Positions 1 to 6,292 of a stretch of 6,292 bases of DNA are shown here, piece by piece. The position numbers were made by a program, and so were the translations under genes. This stretch comes from an uncultured Dehalococcoidia bacterium (GTDB lineage: Bacteria; Chloroflexota; Dehalococcoidia; Tepidiformales; Tepidiformaceae). Each line of letters opens with the position of its first letter. Within the stretch, counting starts at the first letter, position 1. The notes under the pieces were generated by a model. That model searched no databases. It had not been told where the DNA came from and worked only from the letters and a program-made list of their open reading frames with translations. Where the stretch lies: contig CALFYR010000459.1 of assembly GCA_937954195.1 (NCBI GenBank), forward strand, positions 1 through 6,292, read 5' to 3'.

Positions 1-552
1 GGCAACTTCCGTCACGTCGAACGCCAGGTCATTCGCTTCGAGGACCACGACGTCACCGGTAGCGACTCGGCTGTTGATGGACGGGATGAACGGGAGTTCG
101 CGGCCGGAAAGGAGGATTTCGAAACTCTCGGGCAGAACATCGATGAGCCACGCAATCAGGGCACAAGCTTCGAGGCTGTCCCCCAACTCATGAACGTTAT
201 CGATGACGAGCATGACCGGGACTTCACTCGCATCGGCCGCGGCCAGCAAGGCGGCATGGAGGTAGGCCTGGAGGTCGCTCATCTTGAGCGCTGTCGCTGG
301 TGGACCCGCTTCGGCATCACCGGAAAGGGCGGCGCCGAGTTGATGGGCCAGCACCTCGGGAGCACCGGACGAAGGATCAAGGGTCAGCCAGCGAGTCTCG
401 TACTCGAGGTCCGCGGCGATGAGCGACGCGAGCGTTGTCTTGCCAAAACCTGCTGGTGCGTGGAGGACGGTGAGGCCGGCGCCGATGCCGGAATGGATGC
501 GGGCAACGAGCCGCTCCCGGGGTATGACGCGTCGCGGAGAGCGAGGAACCAT
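1..552 (-). CDS. LuxR/MalT-type ATP-dependent transcriptional regulator, N-terminal part (partial)
   Basis: The first 184 residues of a large signal-transduction ATPase are present; the gene leaves the window at base 1 with no stop. Residues 9-15 (VIPRERL) match the short basic lead-in of MalT-like regulators. Walker A is APAGFGKTT at 32-40. Walker B is VMLVIDNVHEL at 113-123. A sensor-like LLSGRE lies at 147-152, and NDLAFDVTEVA at 174-184 resembles the DLRFT-EEA stretch that follows the NTPase in this family. Known members couple ATP and an inducer or protein partner to transcription activation, usually through a C-terminal LuxR helix-turn-helix or a BTAD domain. That part lies outside the window, so regulator is inferred from the NTPase domain alone. 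The ATG at 552 is preceded by AGGA. A GTG at 573, in frame seven codons upstream with GGAGGG before it, is an equally good start. The gene is divergent from the CAP-protein gene and might control it, but nothing in the sequence proves this. Confidence 0.85.
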   Translation of the reverse strand, partial: MVPRSPRRVIPRERLVARIHSGIGAGLTVLHAPAGFGKTTLASLIAADLEYETRWLTLDPSSGAPEVLAHQLGAALSGDAEAGPPATALKMSDLQAYLHAALLAAADASEVPVMLVIDNVHELGDSLEACALIAWLIDVLPESFEILLSGRELPFIPSINSRVATGDVVVLEANDLAFDVTEVA

Positions 553-659
553 AATCCGTCCTGCTGCAGTCACGCCTACCGCCCTCCCGCTTCCATGTTG
601 TGCCGCATAACCGGGTCACATACTACTTGGTCTGGATTGCCGCCGCCAGTGCTTTTGCC

Positions 660-690
660 TTGACGATTCGTGAATTCTGCGTGTTATGGT
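660..690 (+). promoter_or_regulatory. Putative sigma-70-type promoter of the CAP-protein gene
   Basis: TTGACG at 660-665 matches the -35 consensus at five of six bases. TATGGT at 685-690, preceded by TGT (an extended -10), matches at four of six. The spacer is 19 bases, slightly long. Transcription would start near 697, about 28 bases before the ATG at 725. The upstream in-frame ATG at 686 would lie inside the -10 box and so would not be on the transcript. This is inference from the consensus only. Confidence 0.4.
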
Positions 691-724
691 GACCTCGCCA
701 GCGCCCCCGCTGTTGGTGGTCTTC

Positions 725-1654
725 ATGTCGAAACTTCTGTTGCTCGCCGGCGTCGTCCTTTCGATCGTCGGCGCGGCGTTCGCGGTGAGCGAGCCTTCGG
801 CCCGGGCGCAGTCCGGCGCCTGCGGTACGTCCCATGATTCCGTTGACTCCGAGGAGCAGGAGTTCCTCGGCCTGATCCAGGGATGGCGGGACTCCACACT
901 GCCGGTTTCAACCCCGCTCCAGACATCCGGTGCACTGAATGCTGCTGCGGCGTGGTACGCGCAGTGGCAGGTTGAGAACGGCACACCCGGTGGCCACGGC
1001 GACGACCTCGGCCGCTCGTGGGTGCAGCGGGCACTGGACTGCGGATACGTAGGTCAAACGAGTGGCGGCACGCCGTACGCGTTCGGCTCGGGCGAAGGCA
1101 CGTTCGGCGTTGCCTCGTCGGGCGGGGTTTCGCTGAGCCCTTCGCAGGCCGTAGCAGGTATCACCTATGGGGGCAGCGGGGTCTACCTGTGGACGCCATC
1201 GGTCTCGCTCCCGGCCAAGTGCGCTGGTGTCGGTATTTATGAAAACGAGGACGGGACGGCCAAGGCATGGATCGTCCTCATCGCGCAGTACCCGTCCTCA
1301 GTGAACTGCCCCGGAAGCACTGCCCAATCACCGTCGCCCAGTCCCTCTGCAACGCCGACCCAGACAGCCTCGCCAACCACCTCACCAACGCCATCCCCGA
1401 CCGCAACGCCTCGAGCCGATGGCGCCTCGGTCACCCTCTGGAACGGGTGGAACCTGGTGACACTTCCGCCGGGTCCCGTACCGGAAGTGCTGACTCGGGC
1501 GAACGGCTGTTTCCGTGCGGTGTACAAGCAGGAGGGCGATGCCTGGTTACGGTACTCGCCGGTGGTTCCGGCCTACGCCAACAACCTCCACGCAACAAAC
1601 GGCGGCACCTTCTGGGTGGAAGGCACCGCCAACTGTGGGCTGATTCAGTTGTAA
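725..1654 (+). CDS. Secreted CAP (SCP/PR1-like) domain protein with Pro/Ser/Thr linker and C-terminal GWNLVTLP module
   Basis: A 309-residue exported protein. Residues 1-28 form a signal peptide: MSK, a hydrophobic core at 4-21, and likely cleavage after AFA (20) or ARA (28). Residues 43-190 resemble a divergent CAP domain. An N-terminal helix carries EEQEFLGLIQGWR, a second helix has ALNAAAAWYAQW, and GGHGDDLGRSWVQRALDCGY (89-108) holds the first conserved His, H91. GSGEGTFGVASSGG at 121-134 stands in for the usual GENV motif (E124), and CAGVGIY followed by AWIVLIAQYP ends the domain. The second CAP-site His, expected near 146-160, is not visible. A Pro/Ser/Thr linker spans about 198-230. 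The last 75 residues (GWNLVTLP at 241-248, then FWVEG at 296-300) form a small module recurrent in Chloroflexota surface proteins, in my recollection. The start at 725 is preferred over the in-frame ATG at 686 because it begins a normal signal peptide and lies downstream of the putative promoter; neither has a clear Shine-Dalgarno. The substrate or role outside the cell is unknown. Confidence 0.85.
   Translation: MSKLLLLAGVVLSIVGAAFAVSEPSARAQSGACGTSHDSVDSEEQEFLGLIQGWRDSTLPVSTPLQTSGALNAAAAWYAQWQVENGTPGGHGDDLGRSWVQRALDCGYVGQTSGGTPYAFGSGEGTFGVASSGGVSLSPSQAVAGITYGGSGVYLWTPSVSLPAKCAGVGIYENEDGTAKAWIVLIAQYPSSVNCPGSTAQSPSPSPSATPTQTASPTTSPTPSPTATPRADGASVTLWNGWNLVTLPPGPVPEVLTRANGCFRAVYKQEGDAWLRYSPVVPAYANNLHATNGGTFWVEGTANCGLIQL
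1316..1414 (+). repeat. Low-complexity Pro/Ser/Thr linker coding region
   Basis: This stretch encodes residues about 198-230 of the CAP protein, made almost only of Pro, Ser, Thr and Ala in short PSP, PSA and PTA units. The DNA is built from degenerate ccg/acg/tcg units rather than an exact tandem repeat. It is probably a flexible, extended spacer between the CAP domain and the C-terminal module, and a possible O-glycosylation region. Length variation between strains would be expected here. Confidence 0.7.
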
Positions 1655-1657
1655 CGC

Positions 1658-1852
1658 TTAGTAGAAGTTCGGGAGGTCGGTGAAGCCCGGCGAGTTCGCG
1701 ATGGCTTCCCCAAACATGCCTAACGCCCCCACACAAACGACAGCAATGAGTCCGAGGATCAGCGCATATTCCGCGAGACCCTGACCATCTTCGCTGTGGC
1801 GTGGGAACCGAGCACGCATCACGGCAACTGTTGTTCTGATCATCCGGCCCAT
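1658..1852 (-). CDS. Flp/Fap-type (type IVb) prepilin
   Basis: A 64-residue precursor of a tight-adherence (Tad/Flp) type pilin or pseudopilin. It has a basic leader (MGRMIRTTVAVMRARFPRH), then DGQGLAEYALILGLIAVVCV. Prepilin peptidase should cut after G23, leaving Glu at +5 (E28) and Tyr at +6 (Y29), the signature of Flp pilins. The hydrophobic helix at about 26-50 spans the membrane before assembly. The mature chain would be about 41 residues and ends DLPNFY. The ATG at 1852 has a good AGGAGAG Shine-Dalgarno eight to nine bases upstream; ATG codon 4 is a weaker alternative. No peptidase, TadA ATPase, secretin or TadB/C gene is in the window, so assembly machinery must be encoded elsewhere. 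The stop is 3 bases from the stop of the convergent CAP-protein gene. Family membership is strongly supported; actual pilus formation is inferred. Confidence 0.88.
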   Translation of the reverse strand: MGRMIRTTVAVMRARFPRHSEDGQGLAEYALILGLIAVVCVGALGMFGEAIANSPGFTDLPNFY

Positions 1853-1884
1853 GGCTGACTCTCTCCTCGGTGGCTCTCCCTGTC

Positions 1885-1913
1885 TCTATGTTCGGCAGTG
1901 TGCCACGAGCCAA
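1885..1913 (-). promoter_or_regulatory. Possible promoter of the Flp pilin gene
   Basis: On the minus strand, TTGGCT (1908-1913) and CATAGA (1885-1890) are separated by exactly 17 bases and would start transcription about 25 bases before the pilin ATG. Matches to consensus are only four and three of six, so this is weak. An 8-base palindrome, AACCGGTT, overlaps the -35 at 1912-1919. The pilin could instead be read from the upstream phosphodiesterase gene, whose stop is 115 bases away. Confidence 0.25.
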
Positions 1914-1967
1914 CCGGTTCAGAGGGGTGCCATTGCGTGAAGCGCCGGTGACGATTTTACAGGCAGT

Positions 1968-2885
1968 TTACGCAGCCTCGCTGCTCAGCGCCGCCGCCGC
2001 TTCGGCCGCAGCCAGGGGTATGTCGGTGATCACGGTCGATGCCCCGGCATCGAAAACGTGCTCCAAGATCGCTGACGGATTCCCGCTCGACTCAGTGAGC
2101 GTCCACGCCGCGAGCGAGATGTTCCGCCGTCCGAGCAGCTCCCCAAGCGCAGCCCCAAATCCGGACATGTGAAGAATCGTTGGGATGTCGACCATCCACT
2201 CGATTGCACGAGGCAAGAGCGAAACGATGTCGTCGATCCGGGTTTCGATGTACTGGATGGGTGAGAAGAATGGGCTCACGGCTATTGGCGCGTCGTCCCA
2301 GAAGCCGTGCAACCCAAGCGTATGCGGCGCATTCGCCGTGCTCTTCCGGTTGGGTTGGTAGCGCATCTGCAACCACGGATCGAAAGCAACCGGAACGTGT
2401 TTCAAGCGCCTGAGGTTCCAGTGGCCCTGTGACCCGACGATGACCTGCTCACCCAGGGGCAGGAGGACGCGCTCAAGGTGCTCAAGCTGCCGATCGGGCA
2501 GGAGTGACAGGGGTTTCAAATCGACCTGCAGGAGCGTGTCGCTGCCCGCAACAGCATCTACCACGTCTTCGAGGAACGAGATCCCGGTTTCAGGGTTGGT
2601 TCGATGCCGCACGTCCGGAAGCGACAGTCGTGTCTGAGCACCGATTGGTCCGGATGCGGACGTCTCAAGATCGAGTTCACTGTCATGAAAGATAGCGATC
2701 GTGTCGTCGGCCAGGAACCGCACATCAATCTCAAGTCGCGGCACCCGTGCCTGCACACACTCCGTGACCGCCGACAGGGAGTTGGGGACTTGCCGGCCGC
2801 TCAGCGTCGCCCGGTGGCAGCAGATGACTCGTTCGGCCCCGGATACCACAGGCCTCAGCGTCTGGGTGCCGAAGTCATTTGTCAC
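1968..2885 (-). CDS. Glycerophosphodiester phosphodiesterase-family protein
   Basis: Numbering is from the GTG at 2885 (305 residues). The protein has the GDPD TIM-barrel order of motifs. VICCHR (20-25) carries the catalytic His-Arg. NSL (35-37) stands where PENT is usual, and EIDVRF (52-57) supplies metal ligands E52 and D54. FHDSELD (66-72) has the second catalytic His, H67. VDLKP (121-125) stands for the usual IEIK, then VIVGSQGHWNLRRLKH, then LAAWTL and a late STVITDIPL. Family members hydrolyse glycerophosphodiesters to glycerol-3-phosphate and an alcohol; the variant HRA, NSL and VDLK motifs leave the substrate uncertain. No signal peptide is visible. The start is uncertain. An ATG at 2996 has a good GGAGG site, but it would overlap the divergent methyltransferase start and add 37 residues with no resemblance to the family. 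GTG at 2849 would also give a normal N-terminus. The pilin gene follows downstream on the same strand. Confidence 0.82.
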   Translation of the reverse strand: MTNDFGTQTLRPVVSGAERVICCHRATLSGRQVPNSLSAVTECVQARVPRLEIDVRFLADDTIAIFHDSELDLETSASGPIGAQTRLSLPDVRHRTNPETGISFLEDVVDAVAGSDTLLQVDLKPLSLLPDRQLEHLERVLLPLGEQVIVGSQGHWNLRRLKHVPVAFDPWLQMRYQPNRKSTANAPHTLGLHGFWDDAPIAVSPFFSPIQYIETRIDDIVSLLPRAIEWMVDIPTILHMSGFGAALGELLGRRNISLAAWTLTESSGNPSAILEHVFDAGASTVITDIPLAAAEAAAALSSEAA

Positions 2886-2949
2886 GTCACTACGATCGTA
2901 CGAGGAATTTGGCCTATGCAAACCAGGGTTGGCGGATGGCTGGACCGCG
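2886..2949. promoter_or_regulatory. Divergent control region between the phosphodiesterase and methyltransferase genes
   Basis: These 64 bases separate the two divergent starts and should hold control signals for one or both genes. A perfect 10-base palindrome, TACGATCGTA, lies at 2891-2900 and could be an operator. A -35-like TTGTCA sits just to the left at 2879-2884, but I see no convincing -10 at a normal spacing. If the phosphodiesterase really starts at 2996, this region would be coding instead. Confidence 0.3.
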
Positions 2950-3965
2950 ATGCACGATGCATCAATGGATGAGTTGGAAGCTGAGCGATTTCGCATCTAC
3001 GCCCTCCAGGACGGCGCGGTCCGGGCTCAAGCTCTCACGTTTGCATTAACAAAGGGCGTATTTGAATTACTTTCCACGACGAGCCTCGGCGTGGACGAGA
3101 TTTCAACTCGCCTCCATCTCTCCCGCCGGGTGCTGCCTGCCCTCCTCGCGTTCCTTTGCAGCAACGGCCTCATCGAGGTCACTCACGGGCGCTACCGCAA
3201 CACGCCGGCAGCGACCGCCTTCCTGGTGCGGGCGTCGCCGTCATTTGTCGGCGGTCGAGCGTTGCTGTTCAACGGCTTCTACGACGCGATCAGCCATCTA
3301 CCCGAGTCTCTGGAGCCGGACAGCCGTGGACAGACGAGGGCCAGCACGACATGTTCGCGGGCTTTTCGACCGAGCAGCAGCAGTGGTTCGCGGACGGGAT
3401 GGCGGCGAATGCGCGTAACGGCGCCCGCGCTCTCCTCTCAGTCGTCGATTTCTCGGGCTTCGAGCATCTGCTGGACGTTGGGGGCAACGCTGGTGGCTAT
3501 GCCATCCCCATCGCCATCGAACACCCCACGATCCGCATCACGATCGTTGACTTGCCCGATGTCGAATCCCTGGCCCATCGACGGATTCACGAGTCCGGGC
3601 TAGGGAGCCGGGTTGGATTCGCCGCTGGCTCCTTTTTCGAGCCGCTGGGGGTTTCGGGTGATGCAATCCTGCTCTCAAGCATCCTCCACGATTGGGAAGA
3701 GGAGGACTGCCTGCGTATCCTGGGCAACTGCTACGAAGCGCTGGCGCCGGGCGGAACCATCGTCGTCACGGAGCCGATGCTCTCTGATGATTACTCCGGC
3801 CCAGACCATCCCGCGGCGAGTGGTCTTACCATGGCTCTGCTGGGCGGCGAGAACAGGACGAGGAAACAAGTGGGCGACCTGCTTCAAGCGGCCGGCTTCG
3901 GAGACGTTTGGATGACCGACGTCCTGCCCCAAAACAGTGTGGTTACGGCTAAGCGAACCGCGTGA
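2950..3965 (+). pseudogene. SAM-dependent O-methyltransferase (Dimerisation + Methyltransf_2 type), split by a frameshift near 3315
   Basis: One methyltransferase is spread over two frames. Bases 2950 to about 3315 encode the N-terminal winged-helix dimerisation domain (ALTFALTKGVFELL, STRLHLSRRVLPALLAFL, NGLIEV, then HLPESLE). The frame one base back, from about 3315 to 3965, encodes GQPWTDEGQ and then the Rossmann domain. Counting a repaired chain of 338 residues, motif I is DVGGNAGG (176-183), followed by TIVDLPDVESLA, then SSILHDWEEEDCLRIL with the catalytic-base His at about 247, and APGGTIVVTEPML. This matches the CrtF/caffeate-type small-molecule O-methyltransferases, and 338 residues is the normal length. 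Adding one base between 3313 and 3318 joins the halves as HLPESLE-x-GQPWTDEG, a natural sequence for the family. No slippery heptamer is present. As written, the upstream frame reads on to about 3603 out of frame, and the downstream half could start only at an internal ATG such as 3351. This is either a real recent mutation or a sequence error. The start is ATG 2950, or 2965 in frame; neither has a strong Shine-Dalgarno. The methyl acceptor is unknown. Confidence 0.85.
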
Positions 3966-4064
3966 TACGCTGGCTGAACGGCCAGTTCCAGTGGGTGACA
4001 GCCTCGGCCCGCATTCGGCGGAAGGCATACTGTCAATCACGTTATTATGGTTAAGTCCCGGAAG

Positions 4065-4095
4065 TTGCCGCGTAGCAAAGACCGCGTGATATACT
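4065..4095 (+). promoter_or_regulatory. Putative promoter of the tRNA genes
   Basis: TATACT at 4090-4095 (five of six bases) is preceded by TGA, making an extended -10. TTGCCG at 4065-4070 is a four-of-six -35 with a long 19-base spacer. The predicted start, near 4102, leaves a leader of about 10 bases before tRNA-Lys, a usual arrangement. The rest of the 146-base gap after the methyltransferase shows only a weak 5-bp hairpin at 3970-3985 with no T-tract. Confidence 0.5.
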
Positions 4096-4111
4096 CCCGC
4101 GCGTCCTGAGG

Positions 4112-4187
<76 letters not shown>

Positions 4188-4190
4188 GCT

Positions 4191-4223
4191 CCCCTGTTCC
4201 GAGAAAGGGGTCCGCTCAGGCGG
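4191..4223 (+). other. Two adjacent hairpins between the tRNA genes
   Basis: Three bases after the tRNA-Lys CCA, CCCCT (4191-4195) and TTC (4197-4199) pair with GAAAGGGG (4203-4210), giving an 8-bp stem with one bulged G and a CGA loop. Next, CCGC (4212-4215) pairs with GCGG (4220-4223) around TCAG. No T-tract follows (only CCTCTT), so processing or partial termination is more likely than a strong intrinsic terminator. The function is inferred. Confidence 0.45.
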
Positions 4224-4242
4224 GCCTCTTGCCGCGCTTCGT

Positions 4243-4324
4243 GGGGAAGTGTCGGAATTGGCAGACGAGCATGACTTAGGATCATGTGCCGCGAGGCGTG
4301 GGAGTTCGAGTCTCCCCTTCCCCA
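4243..4324 (+). tRNA. tRNA-Leu (anticodon TAG), CCA not encoded
   Basis: This is a class II tRNA of 82 bases. The acceptor GGGGAAG (4243-4249) pairs perfectly with CTTCCCC (4317-4323). The D-stem is TCG/CGA, the anticodon stem CATGA/TCATG has loop CTTAGGA, the long variable arm has a GCC-GCGA-GGC stem, and the T-arm is GGGAG-TTCGAGT-CTCCC. Anticodon TAG reads CUA-type leucine codons. Discriminator A4324 is followed by CAT, so CCA must be added by the CCA-adding enzyme, unlike the neighbouring tRNA-Lys. The flanking GT at 4241-4242 could extend pairing to AC at 4324-4325 in the precursor. Confidence 0.96.
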
Positions 4325-4344
4325 CATAACTCGAATTACTATGC

Positions 4345-4382
4345 GGCGGCCCGCGGCCGCCCTGCCCGGTGGGACGGGCAGG
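4345..4382 (+). other. Tandem GC-rich hairpins in the oppD leader
   Basis: Two perfect 7-bp stems lie back to back. GGCGGCC (4345-4351) pairs with GGCCGCC (4355-4361) around a 3-base CGC loop. CCTGCCC (4361-4367) pairs with GGGCAGG (4376-4382) around an 8-base loop. They share base 4361, so they compete or stack. The second stem ends 3 bases before the oppD Shine-Dalgarno. No T-tract follows. Possible roles are separating the tRNA precursor from the opp mRNA, protecting the mRNA 5' end, or tuning translation. Confidence 0.5.
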
Positions 4383-4385
4383 CGA

Positions 4386-4391
4386 AAGGAG
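4386..4391 (+). promoter_or_regulatory. Ribosome binding site of oppD
   Basis: AAGGAG, 5 bases before the ATG at 4397, fixes the start. The same frame is open further back to 4286, but that extension would lie inside tRNA-Leu. Confidence 0.85.
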
Positions 4392-4396
4392 AAGGG

Positions 4397-5381
4397 ATGG
4401 CGCTACTCGAGGTCAAAGACCTGCGAACGTACTTCTACACGCAGGAAGGGACCGTCAAAGCCGTCGACGGTACGTCCTATGTCGTGGAAGAAGGCGAAAC
4501 GCTCGGGCTGGTCGGAGAATCTGGCTGCGGCAAGAGTGTTTCTGCCCTGTCCATCCTCCGGCTCATCCCCCAACCCCCTGGAAAGATCGTTTCTGGCGAA
4601 ATCATCTTCCAGGGCAGGGACATCCTGAAGCTCGACGAGGACGAAATCCGCAAAATCCGCGGTAACGAAATCGCCATGGTCTTCCAGGAGCCCATGACAT
4701 CGCTGAACCCGGTCCTCACGATCGGGCGGCAGATGACCGAAGCTCTCGAACTGCACATGGACCTCCATGGCAAAGCTGCCCGCGACCGCGCGGCGGAATT
4801 GCTCGAAATGGTCGGTATTCCCGAGGCCCGGAACCGCCTCGACGATTACCCGCACCAGTTCTCAGGCGGTATGCGTCAGCGCGTGATGATCGCAATGGCC
4901 ATGAGCTGCAATCCGAAGCTCCTCCTCGCGGACGAGCCGACGACCGCACTCGACGTGACGATCCAGGCGCAGATCCTTGAGGTTATGAACCGCCTCAGCA
5001 CCGAGTTCGGCACAGCCGTCATCATCATTACGCACAACCTCGGCGTGGTTGCTCGCTACGCCGACCGCGTGAACGTGATGTACGCCGGCAAGGTGATCGA
5101 AACTGCTTCGGCCGTTGAGCTCTACCGGAACCCGAAGCACCCCTACACGGTGGGCCTGCTGAACTCCGTGCCGCGCCTCGACGAAACCCGCAAGGAAAAG
5201 CTCGTCCCGATTGAAGGCCTGCCGCCGGACCTGGCGCACCTGCCGCCAGGATGCCCGTTCTATCCGCGCTGTGCATGGCGCGTTGATAAGTGCCGCGAAG
5301 AATACCCGCCGTTCCAGCTCGTGGCAGAGAAGCACTACGCAGCCTGCTGGGAATCGGAGCGCGTACATCGGGAGGTGCCAG

Positions 5382-5398
<17 letters not shown>
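4397..5398 (+). CDS. oppD: Oligopeptide/dipeptide ABC transporter ATP-binding protein, OppD/DppD type
   Basis: A 333-residue cytoplasmic ATPase subunit of a peptide importer. Walker A is GESGCGKS (40-47), the Q-loop [11 protein letters not shown] (95-105), the ABC signature FSGGMRQRV (155-163), and Walker B with D-loop [12 protein letters not shown] (175-186). The H-loop His is H213 in IITHNL. The C-terminal oligo_HPY extension follows ([15 protein letters not shown], then [10 protein letters not shown]) with four cysteines, C286, C292, C299 and C317, in the spacing seen in this family. In some homologues these bind an iron-sulfur cluster. All catalytic residues are intact and the length is normal. 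The start is fixed by the AAGGAG site. It pairs with the overlapping OppF-type gene to form the usual heterodimeric ATPase. Substrate specificity (oligopeptide, dipeptide, nickel or other) is set by the binding protein, which is not in the window; the Opp versus Dpp symbol is therefore arbitrary. The tRNA-Leu gene ends 72 bases upstream, so co-transcription with the tRNAs is possible. Confidence 0.93.
5371..5376 (+). promoter_or_regulatory. Ribosome binding site deciding the TTG start of oppF
   Basis: GGAGGT, 5 bases before the TTG at 5382, lies inside the end of oppD. No ATG or GTG in the right frame sits at a suitable distance, so the near-perfect site supports the TTG start. Confidence 0.75.

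Positions 5399-6292
<894 letters not shown>

Noticed and set aside
190..663. A 157-residue open frame on the plus strand
   Set aside because: It is antisense to the ATPase regulator with its clear Walker motifs, and the translation resembles no protein.
1431..1913. A 160-residue open frame on the minus strand over the end of the CAP gene and the pilin gene
   Set aside because: It is Arg/Pro/Cys-rich and out of frame with the recognisable pilin; no motif was found.
3310..3330. Programmed -1 ribosomal frameshifting in the methyltransferase
   Set aside because: There is no slippery heptamer or homopolymer at the junction, and no known precedent in this enzyme family that I can name.
3966..3990. 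Intrinsic terminator after the methyltransferase
   Set aside because: The only stem (CTGGC/GCCAG) has 5 bp and is followed by TTCCA, not a T-tract.
4286..4396. A longer N-terminus for OppD
   Set aside because: It would begin inside tRNA-Leu and pass through the hairpins; the AAGGAG site and family alignment place the start at 4397.

Overview
The window looks like bacterial chromosome of moderately high GC, most likely from a member of the Chloroflexota (inference). Three things suggest this: a secreted protein ending in a GWNLVTLP-type module of a kind I associate with surface proteins of that phylum, a lone short Flp-type pilin, and a MalT/LuxR-type ATPase regulator. No 16S rRNA or other firm phylogenetic marker is present, so the assignment is tentative.

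Left part (1-1852). A truncated LuxR/MalT-family ATPase regulator runs leftward out of the window. Divergent from it is an exported CAP-superfamily protein with a Pro/Ser/Thr linker and a C-terminal surface module. This gene meets a leftward Flp-type prepilin gene tail to tail, with only 3 bases between the stop codons.

Middle part (1885-3965). A leftward glycerophosphodiester phosphodiesterase-family gene lies upstream of the pilin. Divergent from it is a SAM-dependent O-methyltransferase gene (Dimerisation plus Methyltransf_2 architecture). Its two halves lie in different frames: one base is missing around 3313-3318, so as written the gene is broken.

Right part (4065-6292). A promoter with an extended -10 precedes tRNA-Lys(CTT) and tRNA-Leu(TAG). 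After GC-rich hairpins come two oligopeptide/dipeptide ABC transporter ATPase genes of the OppD/DppD and OppF/DppF type. The second starts at a TTG inside the end of the first and runs off the window. Together they would energise one peptide importer whose permeases and binding protein are not in this window. The tRNAs and the opp genes point the same way and may share a transcript.

I found no CRISPR array, insertion sequence, phage gene or defence system. The most noteworthy points are the frameshifted methyltransferase, the degenerate CAP protein facing an orphan pilin, and the hairpins between the tRNAs and oppD.
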